From NCBI RefSeq assembly GCF_030272615.1, contig NC_081415.1:623039740-623103739 (forward strand): 64,000 nucleotides of DNA. Reading direction: 5' to 3'. Both the position numbers and the translations under genes were made by a program. Shown in pieces: positions 23,369 to 34,498 of this stretch (positions are counted from its first letter, which is position 1; each line of letters opens with the position of its first letter). Under the pieces are notes generated by a model that worked only from the letters and a program-made list of their open reading frames with translations, made no database searches and was not told the origin of the DNA. This stretch comes from Cryptomeria japonica. Its lineage: Eukaryota; Streptophyta; Pinopsida; Cupressales; Cupressaceae.

Positions 23369-26028
23369 TGTTGTTCACCAAAAGTGATAACCCAAGAACA
23401 CCTGCAAATCCTTCTATGAAATGGCCAATTTCAGTGTACAAAACACATTAGGGCTTGGACAACATAACATAGGACCCTAATTGATCCTCCTGCACTTCAG
23501 GTTCTGCTAGACCTAGGGGGGACACCCTTTTGATGCACTAAATACAACAATTACAGACACATAACTGCATCAACACTAAACAGATAGATTATTTCACAAG
23601 CTCAATAGGTTAGGAAACATTACAGATTGGCTAGATCTATACAAACAATAGGATGAAACATAGCTTGGAAAGAATGGAACACACACCCCTAAACATAAAG
23701 GGAAATAGATTTATCTTTTTAAATGTATATCTGAAACCATCCTCAAACCTGCAAGACTAGTGCCTTGTTCATTGGGCAACAGGGTCACACACAAAACTAC
23801 AAATATGAATCATAGATGCAAGTTTGTTTTCCTTAAACAAGATATTCATGCACTAATACCTTATATTAATGCACTATTTGATTTATTCACAAATTTATTT
23901 CATCATTTATGACTGACTACAGAGTTTAAAACCTTCCTTGAAGGATACCCATAAACAATCACACAATTTCCTTGAAATTGACAAATCTTATCCTCCTTGA
24001 GGATTCAATTCATGATAATGAAATACATACCGAGAGACAATACTGTGAGGAATTTTCTCATGACTGACACAAGCAAGACCTGCAACTAAAATCACATTTA
24101 TAACAATGCACTGCAATCCTCTATACCCTGAAACAAACCAAAAGCATTTACAAATTTGGGTCATGACATTCAAAAAGTGGAAGCCATCAAATATGGAGCA
24201 TTTTCCAAATTTCTGGAACCCTTACAACTGAGAAGAATTGGGAATAAGAAGGAGAGGGAACCCAATCAAATTTGCAACTGAATTTCCAAGTGTCTCCTCT
24301 CTAACTGAATTTCATCCTCGACCAAACTGCTCCCACAATATTTGATCTTCGCCAACATTAACTCCATAATTGGATTTCTCATTCCGAGAGCTTTCCCAAA
24401 ACATATAACACTTTATATTTTGGCCAAAATTGAGCCCTGGGTGAATTAATTCCCCATTTGTGCACATCATTTAAATTTTTCAAATTTTAATATAGTTGAA
24501 ACTATATCATTAACATGATTTTAATTTTGATTTTTTCCTCCTTTCGGGCCTGACACCTTGCCACATGGCGGCCTCTGATTGGTCGATGGAGTTGACTGGA
24601 TGCCACCTCGGATGACACCTTGTCACTCTGCAATGTGTCCGCTTGCTTGTCATCCACATCATCACCACATCTGTACCACGTCATTGCCATTGGATTGCCA
24701 CCTTGGATGACCTACAAGCTATCTTTCAACTTGGACACGCCACCTGGCTTTCGCCATTTCACAGACTCTATCTCACGTGCATCTTTCCTTTGCGAAGCAG
24801 CGCGAGCCATTGATCTCCATCTAACATGTGCATTCTTTAACCCACTGCATTTTCACCATTTTAGCCATTTCGCGATTCACTGTTTCGCAGGGCTTAACTG
24901 GTGAGCAACTTCGGCCTGCAAAACCACGTGGATCATCCGATCGGCTAGAACCTGCATGATCTTTTCCTTTTTCACAATTTCATAAGGTGTAGCTCGCATG
25001 CATCTTCTGCTTGCGAAATCATGCACTTTGTCAGATCCTCAGCGACCTACTCACTGGTTAATCCGGCCGTTCTCTACAAAATTTGCATGGTTGCCTCGGG
25101 AAGCGTTCCTACGTGGGGTCCACCTGGTCGTCGCTCAGTCACCTCCTCTATTGCCTCGGGATCCATGCTCATGCATGGGCCCACCTTGGGCACCCATAGG
25201 CACCATCCGTCAAAAGCCTTTATGGCTTAGACATATTACTAGTGTGTGTTCTTTGTTATAAATACCAAAAAGGTCCCTTCCACAGCGAATGTGGGATAAT
25301 GCTTGTGCCCAAAAACTGTATTTTGAAGGTTTTCTCTGCACTTTAATGGAAGTCTTTTTCATTTGCCTGGAATTCAATGGCCCTTTCAACCACACCATGG
25401 CTGAGCAAGCTTGGGGTTTTCATGCTATCTCCACATGCATTTGCTTGAAGTTTTAAATTTCCTTTCTTTGCAACATTCAATCCCCTTTTAATAGTCTTTA
25501 CACAATCAGATTTCACGCACAGGGGTGGAGACTGGGCTTTATGCTACTATGGCAATTACATTTGTTGTTAATAAATCATCACTAGCCTCCAAACAACCAC
25601 GCAGAGGGAAAGAGTGTTGTTTGCTTGGTTTTGAGTTTTACATGGCCTTCAAACAACCACGTAGGGAAGAAGATTTGGTTCTGATTTTGCCCTTGCAAAT
25701 TGCTTTGAAGATCTAACTTCTCCTTCATGCTTGCTGAAGTCTGGAGTTTTTCATATGCTATGCAGGAGGGAGGGCTCATTGTTGCACACTTGCCATTTAA
25801 TTTGCTTTATGGTTTCAACCTTCCCCTTCACTCACCACGTGAACTGTTGAGAATGTGACTCGCATTTTTCATTTGCCATTGAATTTGATTGTGTGTTGTT
25901 TGTTGCTGCTGGAGGGATAAAAAGGGGGGGTGTGATTGATGGAGGAGTTATTGGCTCTTCAAAACACCATGAGCAACTTTTTGAATTAAAGGCTACTATT
26001 AAAATTGCAGAAAGTTTAACATGGTAAC
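23369..26028 (-). repeat. LARD-4 left LTR, part 1 (of 3)
   Basis: Aligns with 51003-53718 of the right LTR. Differences by eye are mostly transitions, plus short deletions at 23886-23890 and near 25957, and a G7 run at 25924-25930 against G22 in the other copy. On the plus strand a TATAAATA word near 25258 is present in both copies. On the minus strand TATAAAG near 24410-24420 is the alternative promoter candidate. No gene. Confidence 0.85.
26024..26028. repeat. Tat-3 target site duplication, left (GTAAC)
   Basis: GTAAC precedes the Tat-3 5' LTR and is repeated at 38357-38361. The uninterrupted site in the other LARD-4 LTR near 53715 has a single GTAAC. Confidence 0.95.
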
Positions 26029-27268
26029 TGTAGACACCTAAAAATGGTCAATGTTTGCGGAGTCATACTTTAACATTTGCGCATTGCCTCATTTTAGGTT
26101 TTTGCATCGCATTAACATTTCTCCTATGTTACACACTTGGTTTTTATCATTTACGAGCATCGAGTCATTATTCTACATTCTTCATTTATCTCGCTCTCGA
26201 ATTTGGTCTTGTCAATAACAATCTTTTATCATGATTTTGGATGATCTTGTCAATCTCTTATCAACTTGTCAATCTCATCGTTTTACGATCGATTTGTCAT
26301 CGATCCTCGTTCTTTTCAATCATGTCAATTTGGATCAATTTGTCATTGTTCCTTGGCACATTTATCAATCAAATCATTTATCAATTCAAAATCATGATCG
26401 AATCGATATCAATTATCTTTTGTCAAGACCTAATTGTCGTCTTTGCATTTCTAATTCATCTTCCAAGGTTTTATGATTTATTCATTTAATCTTGTTTGGC
26501 ATTTTCCCTCTAGGTTAAATAATTTATTTATTTATCCTAGGTCTTCTTGTCACAATTAAATGTTTATTTAATTGGCTAATTAATTCCTCCTATTTTTGTA
26601 AATTAATTAATTAATGAGAAATTATTAATTAATTTACCTAATTTTCATCAATTTTCTAATTTCCAAGTCATCATTTCCAACTTAATTTTCTAATTTCTCC
26701 TGAATTCCTAAATGTCTATTTCTATTTTTCAGAATCTTGTCATAAATCCTTGCATAGAAAGTTGTCATAAATTGTCATAAATCGTCATAAGTCCTTGCAT
26801 AGCAATTTTTCATAATTTTGCTATTCTTGATTTGAATTTCCATTCGAATCATTATCATGCCAATTTGATCTTTTTCTCCAATTTCTCTATAAATTGGATG
26901 AATTTCTTCAATCAAGACCCCCAATTGATCGCATTTTTGAATCCCTAATCAGATTATCAAATTTCTAATCAATCACGCTTCGAGTACTTTTGAGCAATTT
27001 TCTTACCTACTTGCTTTCAATCATGTGTGTGCACTTGTAGGTGAGATCCACAACAAAAACTATTTGAAGAGGAAAGAAGAACAATGGAGCCACATGAAGG
27101 AAGCATTCATATCCACATCTGGTTTGCATAGTATTTACTTTGAATGTTTTATCTTTATGTCTCTATTGAATGTGTTTAGGATAGATCATTGCAATTGTGC
27201 TTTCGTGATTGAGCTAATGATTAGTATGTTTATCTTGTTTGTGATGATTTCCTATTTCCTAACATACA
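26029..27268 (+). repeat. Tat-3 5' LTR
   Basis: TGTAGACACCTAAAAATGG to AACATACA, matching 37117-38356 at equal length with scattered mostly transitional differences, more than between the Tat-2 LTRs. TATAAA at 26888-26893 is conserved in the other copy. Short frames in it are duplicated with the LTR and are not genes. Confidence 0.93.
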
Positions 27269-27273
27269 TTAAT

Positions 27274-27292
27274 TGGTGAACCCAATGTGAAC
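27274..27292 (+). promoter_or_regulatory. Tat-3 primer binding site (tRNA-Trp-like, decayed)
   Basis: TGGTGAACCCAATGTGAAC starts five bases after the LTR. It keeps the first ten bases of the Tat-2 site; CG to CA/TG-type changes explain the rest. Confidence 0.7.
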
Positions 27293-27393
27293 ACTAACCA
27301 TCTAACACCTTTACTATGTCTTTGAGTGCTTTTAAGTTGATTTGCAGGCCAAAAAAACCAAAAACAGGGTAATGCAGGGCTTTCTGGGGACTT

Positions 27394-27507
27394 CTGCGCC
27401 TATGTGAGACAACCTGCGCCTGTGTCATGCAACTTGTGCCTGTGTTGAAGACATTCTGCACCTGTGTCATGACTTGTGCGCCTGTGTCATAACTTCTGCG
27501 CCTGTGT
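27394..27507 (+). repeat. Array of six TGCGCCTGTGT motifs in sense leader
   Basis: Six copies of an 11-bp motif (TGCGCCTGTGT, with variants TGCGCCTATGT, TGTGCCTGTGT, TGCACCTGTGT) about 20 bp apart, all in one orientation, 100 bp after the primer site. The position equals the AGCGCTATTG array of Tat-2, but the motif is different. Partner array at 36480-36569. Confidence 0.88.
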
Positions 27508-29360
27508 AAAGTCCAGAACAGAGGTAAAAATGCAGTGTTTTACTTGAAATTTGTTTTGTTTTTGCATTCTGTTTTCTATTTTTTGGACTTTGGTACTAAT
27601 TATCTATGCAGCATCTTGGCATACGCATGGCAAAGGCAGCAAATGAAACTACTAACATGTGTTATGCAGAATCGATAGTCAAAAAATAAATACCTCAAAC
27701 TTCTAACTTGGGTTTTGCAGGTTGCCTTGGAGAAACAACTAAACTTGGTGTTTGTCATTAATGTTTTAGGCACCTAGTGATTTCTAAATAGGTTGGAATG
27801 AACATGTTTCTGCTTTGATTGTTGAGTGTGACATTGGAGTAGGAGAGTATGCTCTCATCCTTCTTAGGGTGATCAGAAATCCAGATCTTCGATACCATGC
27901 TCGTGTCTTTGATTGTTTGTCACCTTTAGAGGGCCTGCCTTTCCGACCACTTTGCTTTTGCAAGCAAGTGATAATCGTGAGAAGGGAATGACCCAAAGTG
28001 AGTATGACTAGAATACCTTGGCATTCTAACTCACTATAAAAAAATACCTGATGAGCGAAAGCTTTGAAGGAAGGGTTACGTGGGAATTGTAGTTACTTGG
28101 GAAGTGATGACCCTTGAACTCTTTCTCATATCAACATCTAAGTAGGGCCTCATAGTCTAAATCATGCTTGCACGACTACATTTGTTTGGTATCTTGATGG
28201 GCTTAATGTCTCAATCACGCTTGCGTGACATCAAGGAGTAACGCTTAATAGAAATCCTTACTAAACACCTTGTTTTTAGAGGCCAAAAACCCTTCTAGTT
28301 GCTTGAGAAGGACAAGTTCAGATACTTGGAAGAGATACTAAGTTCACCATGGGGAGATTTCCATGGGGACTGATGCTTGTCTACCCTGAGAAGTGAGTGC
28401 CATGGAGGGGAGCCCGTGGGGTCAAGCATCTATGTATTCTCCTTGAATCTCATAATGAGTCTACCTCTCAAGTACCTAATGTCCTTGCCTACCATAAGAA
28501 ATGTGGGAATGAGCATGATTGTCTTGAGTCTAAGTTGAAATATCTTGTATTCTTTGCTTGTCAAAAGTTGAATTGTATCTCATTTCAAGAACAAGGCAAA
28601 TTGATTCAAAACCAAGGTTAAACATAAGAGCATTTCATTCAACAAGATTCAAAACTCATCTTCAAACATGGTTAGCAAACATTGTTCAAAATCTTGTCTC
28701 AACATTCATGTCACTTACATTTAGGTTCATCCTAGGTTGCATTTTGCAAAATTCATTGTCAAGTACCAAGGTTAGGTTTCACCTAAGTCATACTCCTTTG
28801 CATATCAATAAGGGTCATCCATTTGCATGTGTCCTCTTGCATTAAAGTCATATCATTGTCATACATTCATATTTGCATACCCTAGGTCTCTTCACTAAGT
28901 TTAGGTCATTATCATATCATATTAGGGTCATTTGCATAGTAATTGTCCCTTTGCATATAGTGTCAAAACTAGGTTTTGTCATACTTGAGTAATCCAAATC
29001 TCTGATAAACCCTAAGTCATTGTTAGGAAGTCTAGACCTTATCAAACTTTTGTCTTTTTTTCATCAATATCATTTGGTCAAACCTAGCTTAGTATCCAAG
29101 CATATAGGGGAGACTTTGTCATTTTGTCCTTTTGTCACTTGGTCCTTTTGTCCTTTGAGGTCTAGACATCATTGCAATTTCCTAAGGGTCTCTTTCTTAG
29201 ATTTGAATTCCAAAAAGTTTGTCAAAATTTTGAAAACCAACCAAAAACATAGATTGCATTCTTACCATAGATTTGCATCTTCATTTACCTAGTTTGCATT
29301 TAGTTGCATATCATGCATTATCCTTGAAAAATTCCAAAAATATTGCATTTGCATAGTGAC
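27508..29360 (+). other. Tat-3 5' untranslated leader
   Basis: 1.85 kb of AT-rich leader without a convincing gene. A block near 27930 (AGAGGGCCTGCC) may correspond to the Tat-2 block near 6225 (AGAGAGGCCTGCC). The right part is rich in TTGCAT and TTTGTC words. Confidence 0.5.
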
Positions 29361-32194
29361 ATGTCTATTGAAACAAGCTTCCAAACACCAATGATGCAAC
29401 AAAGTTCGACATATCAACCGACAATGCAATCACAATTATATCCAGTCCAACAACAAGGCAATATCGATCAAACTTTTTATGATGAAACAAGTCTCCAAAT
29501 ACAAAAACTGGAGGAGAAACTAGCTCAAGAAGAGGAGATATTGGAACAAAGAGTGAAAAACATTCAGAAGAATATATCACAAATGTCCAAAGTGTTTAAA
29601 AAATTTCCAAGTCAAAATCCAAAGATTGAGCCAATTGATGTAAGATCTCTTCTTGAACGATCAGACATACCAGCTCTCCTCTCCCAAATAGAGATAATGA
29701 AACAATTTCAAGAAAAGAGACAACATCAATTTCAACAACATTATGTGCCTCCACATCAAGAACAAGAAGATGTTTACTATCAATCATATTTTCAACCATC
29801 ACAACCAATTGTTCAACAGTTCAAACATTTCCAACAGACACAACCAATGGTTCAACATATACAGCCAACACAACCAATGGTCCAATTTCAACAATATGTC
29901 CAACCAACTATACAATGTCAACAAATAGTTCAACCAATGGTGGAATATCAACAAGTTCAATCAACATATCAATGTCAACAACCAAAATCAAAAATTCAAA
30001 AACAAAGGTTGCAGCACACACCGAGCCAAGTTTCAAACATGTCGGAACAATTGAACCAAGTCCAATATCAAAATATGACATCAAACCAAAAACAAGTTCA
30101 AATTCTAGATACAACTATGTCAAAACCTTGAAAGAAAGGTGGCTTTATTGCAATGCTCTTAAGGAAATTACCAAGTGAGTTCTTTGAGGAAGATCAAGAT
30201 AATACACTTATGTCTAGCAATGCCTCATCCCCCCACAAGCAAATTGACTCTCCAGTGGCATCTATCCCTACACCTCTAGAAGTTTCACAAGAACCTTCCA
30301 TATTGTCCTCATCAAATAATACACCCAAGGATGCAATTATCCAAGGGCTATCCATAATTGATTGCCACGATAATCCAGTTCATGATGCACATCCTTGTCA
30401 TGTTTCAGAAATACAAGACCCAATGCCACCATGCACTTTATTCCCATTATCTGTTTTAGAGGACCCCATTCGAAGTCCCTCTTCCTCATGTTCAAGCATT
30501 GATTCCTTGCCAAAATCCATCACAAATTTTCAAAGTGCATTTCCTTCAAGCCAAAATATTGATTCTTTGTCAGAATCCTCCATGCATATCCAAAGTCCAA
30601 CCCCATGTCAAGAGGATAATTTAGAGCATGCAGAAACATGTCTTAAAACAGATCAAGATCAAGATCCCGAAACCTTATCATCCCATCCAATTGTTGACCA
30701 GGACCTCATCTTCCTAGAAACTCATGATGATACCCCTATTCTTGTCCATCCTCTCCAAAGTCCTATTGACACTCCATTCCCCGAGCAAGACCAAGATATC
30801 CCAGTTCATCCAATCCCAAACGATCCCCTTCCATTTCATAAAAAAATGTCCTTTCAAATTCCATTGACATTCCACTTCCTAAGAAAGATCAAGATATCCT
30901 TTCCATCCTTTATGATGATCCCATTGAAAGTCAAGAGAAAAGCACCTTTAAAGAGGAATCCAATGATCTTCCTCCTTGTCAAGATCAAAGTATCCTTCCA
31001 AAGTCATTTACAACACAAGACCCTATCATTCCTTTAAATCCTCCACAAGATCCTTTTGTTCCTCCATCTCCTTGTCCTAATCCAACATATCCACTCCAAG
31101 GTCTCATTTCTTTTGATGATCCCATTATTACTCCCATTCCATCTCTTGAAGAGTCTGTCATTGAACCATGTCCACTACATGATCCTAATCGCCCTCATGA
31201 TCCTAATCCCCTTCATGATTCTAACGTGTCAGTGCAAGATGTTCATGAACCCTCGATATGCATAATAGGTTCTTCCACTTTGGTGCAATCTGATCCACTT
31301 CAAGATCTCATTATTTCTCTCATATAATATCCACCACATAATGGATTCGCATCTTCTTCCCAAAGAAAAGAGTATCCTACAAGTCAAGATATTCATAAAG
31401 GCAAAGGAGTAGACCTTCATGAGCAAGAACCCCTCCATATCAAAGAATGTACTAATGGTCATGGCTACAAAGCTCACACTCAAGGTGCCGGTATCCCTTC
31501 AAAGTCAAAATCCAAATGTCCACCTTCCCCATCATTGCTTCCATCCATTCTAGGTCCCTATATCCCTCCATCTCCTATGCAACATTAGCAAAGGCACACA
31601 TCCTTGAGTAAATTTCATCCATCCAAAAGAACTCCATTTCATTCATATCCACCCATGCATTCATTTCCCCCTCCAAGCTATTTGGATGCCAAGTATAAAC
31701 GTCATAAGTCTAGCAATCCACATGTATTCAAGGATCAACATGTCCAATATAATCAACATGTCAAAGCAAAGAACAATATGATCTATAAAGAAAAAAATAT
31801 ATCCAAAAGGCCACAAAGGCTCATTGAGCAAAAGAAAGCAAAGTCAAAATATATATGGGTTCCTAAATCCCTTATGCAAGCAATGCACTCCAAGGAACCA
31901 CAAAAGCATAAAAAATCAAAAACCATGTGGATCCCTAAGTGGCTGCTTGAAGCACAAAAGCCTAAAGAAACATCCAACTTGGCATCCAGAATTGCTATTC
32001 CTCCATCCAAACCTTCCAAGTCTATTCCTTCATCACCTTCTTCATCCATTTTGGGCCCTTATGTCACAAAATCCCAAACGATTCCTCCATCCAAATCTCA
32101 CAATCGGAGATCCATTTTTCCTCCATCAGTCCATCACCCCTCAAGGTGTGTGCCAATTTCGATCTTGCCTTCATTTCCATCCACTAAAGCCTAA
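29361..32194 (+). pseudogene. Tat-3 Gln/Pro-rich ORF in place of gag-pol, broken
   Basis: About 945 codons of unrecognised protein. From ATG 29361: a charged coiled-coil (LEEKLAQEEEILEQRVKNIQ), then a Gln-rich part with repeated QPMVQ and QQ words (29790-30000). Next comes a Pro/Asp/Ser-rich part with repeated DP and PxP words (30200-31300) and a basic part with two similar words, KYIWVPKSLMQA and TMWIPKWLLEA (31850-31960). Stops are at 30129, about 31325 and about 31586; a frame change falls at an A7 run near 30840. No capsid, zinc knuckle, protease or polymerase motif is visible. It occupies the gag-pol position, so it may be an accessory or scaffold protein, or a degraded Gag beyond recognition. 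Confidence 0.6.
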
Positions 32195-32507
32195 TTCTTC
32201 CAATACCCTATTCATTATCCAATGCATATTTTCCATCCTTCAATCCCTTTGGTCCAATCCTTTGCATAAATCTTTGCCTTATTTTCATCTCATTTTCCAT
32301 GTCCTTATCCTACCAACGTCTTTGAGCATACTTTTAAAGGTCATGGTCCTTTTTTTTCAAGGCTACTATCCAAACAAAATGATGTTTGAGTCCTTCTTCC
32401 ATCCCCTATCATGTGTCCATCTTCTCTTGAAAAAGTCAAAATGCAAAAAAAAAAAAAAAAAAAGACAAAAGAAAAAGAAAAAAAGTACAACAAAAATAAT
32501 TCGTCCA

Positions 32508-32575
32508 CTGGTGAAAACCTGGCAAATAGGCACTTTGGGAAAGTACTGTGATGAAAACCTAGCAAACAGGCATCA
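32508..32575 (+). promoter_or_regulatory. Conserved stem-loop block after ORF (Tat-3), duplicated
   Basis: Two related units: GGTGAAAACC-TGGCAAATAGG and GATGAAAACC-TAGCAAACAGG, the latter inside TGATG...CATCA pairing. The segment GGCACTTTGGGAAAGTACTG corresponds to GGCACCTTGGGTAAGTGCGA of Tat-2. It is conserved although the two elements have unrelated coding regions upstream. Confidence 0.6.
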
Positions 32576-34498
32576 TGCGTAATTAATGAACTTCTTGCAC
32601 ACCACACTTGGGGGTAGGTTTTATCTTATCATATCCTTTTGTCCTTCATTGTTCCATTATCCTATCATACCATGTCATACTCCTTCATGTCCTATTACCC
32701 CTCCATTATCCTATTGTCCCTCATGTCTAGTTTCGTCTTTCCACCTTTGATCTTGACAAGGCTGACGATCTTCATGTGCATCATGTATCTTGTTTGCAGC
32801 TTTTAGTCCATCATCACTTTTGGTCATTTATCCATTTTCTTATTATAACCTTTCATCCATATTCCCTGTCTTATTGCGACTTTCTGCCACTATCCCGTAT
32901 CCTATCCCAACCTTCAGTCCATGTCCCTTATTCATTCTTGGTCTTTCTTATCCTATCCATATCTTATCACTATCCATACACTCTTTTTCATTCCTTGATC
33001 TTGATCTGACATAAGGACGTGAAATGTAAAACCTATTTTCAAAAAACTCTTGACATGTCCCTCATGCCATGTCACTGCTTTACATTGTCATATCTAGTCT
33101 CTTGTCCCATCATGCAATCGCCCTTGAAAATTGCATCCGTATTGTCTCCATGATAAAAGACCTTTATCTTCGCTCTATCCACCATCATTTCTGCAAGCCT
33201 ATTTATTCACCTGTCATATTCCTTGCCTTGCTAGACACTGGGGGCAAAAATCATAAAAAATCATAAAAAATAAAAAAAAATAAAAAAAAATGTCTTGAAA
33301 ATAATCCAAAAAATCAAATAATGTCCTGAAAAAAACCCTAAAAAGTCAAATAAAGTCCTAAAAAAATGAACAAAAAAAAACAAAACATTTCAAAACATTA
33401 AAATCCAAAAACAATTTCTTTGGCATCACGCATTTTGCAATAAATGATCCCTTTGTGCATAGACAGATCGCTGAGCATACATCCAATGACACGCAATCCA
33501 ACACTGTGCTTTACTGAAATCATGCATAAACAGATGAACTTTTCAATCAAACCAGACATTCAAACTGATCAAAATTGTCATATCAATCAACCTCCAAATC
33601 GTTTGTCCTTGTCACTAATATCATGGGTCTTATACAGGGTCTGGTATACTCGAAACCAGACTGTGTCCTGTCTTAGACGGGGTACCACATGTACTGAAAT
33701 CAGACAACATGATCATCCTATTAGCACTTTCAACTTTTGACAATGAAGATCAAGATGTTTGTTTTCTTTGTTGGAATTTGTGCATCTTATCTTTTTACTG
33801 ATTTATTTTTGGCTTCGGTCATGTTCGTATGTTGCTCGATGATGTCATTGAGTGATTTAGAGTGACCGAGATGGTTCATGGTCCTTTTCTTTTTTTGTTG
33901 TGATTGTTGTTTATCTGTGATGTGTCTGTCTTTTGCAAAAAGGGTTGCATTTCAGCTCTGGCCTTCAATGCCATGATGCTACGCATCCATTTTGCTACAT
34001 TAAAATAAAGGTTCTCACCTACAAAGTGCATTACTGAAAGCAAGTTTTTCTTCGTCTCTAACTGTCCTCTATTTCAGTTCTTCTTACTAACATTTCTTCC
34101 ATCAGTTCGGATAGTCAGTTCGGTCTAGTGCTCTGATTTCTCCAAACATACATGTTGCATCCTGCATCCATTTGGTTAGTACATTTGCATTACATCAAGC
34201 CTCACATCAAGCATTTTATCCATTTCACATTATAAATGCATCGAAAACACATAAAAAAATGCATCAATACATGTTCCACAATGGTACATCAATAGTACAT
34301 AAGTCATCCATACATAGAAAATCACATAAGTCATAACACATTGCATCCCATCATCTCGATGCATATCATATCATATGTCAAAATAATATCGGAGTACAAA
34401 ATTGGACTGTCTGTCCTAAGTATGGCCCGCAGGCTGACTACACAATGTCAAACTACATAATGTTCACTGTCTATCATAAGGAGCACGTGCCTCTGTCA
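32576..34498 (+). other. Tat-3 non-coding spacer
   Basis: T/C-rich then A-rich (33246-33420, many AAAAAA runs) then CAT-rich sequence before the PMD gene, the same order as in Tat-2. No gene-like frame. Confidence 0.55.
33237..33247 (+). promoter_or_regulatory. Internal purine tract ACTGGGGGCAA (Tat-3)
   Basis: Identical 11-mer to Tat-2 15544-15554 and at the same relative place (after the stem-loop, before the A-rich run). It may be a second plus-strand primer site. Confidence 0.4.

Noticed and set aside
23369-26028. Possible host gene region between Copia-1 RT and Tat-3
   Set aside because: The whole stretch is repeated at 51003-53718 and bounded by a target duplication, so it is LTR.
33246-33420. 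Poly(A)-like stretch as evidence for a LINE or processed pseudogene
   Set aside because: It lies inside Tat-3 at the same place as an A-rich stretch in Tat-2; no target duplication or RT is next to it.
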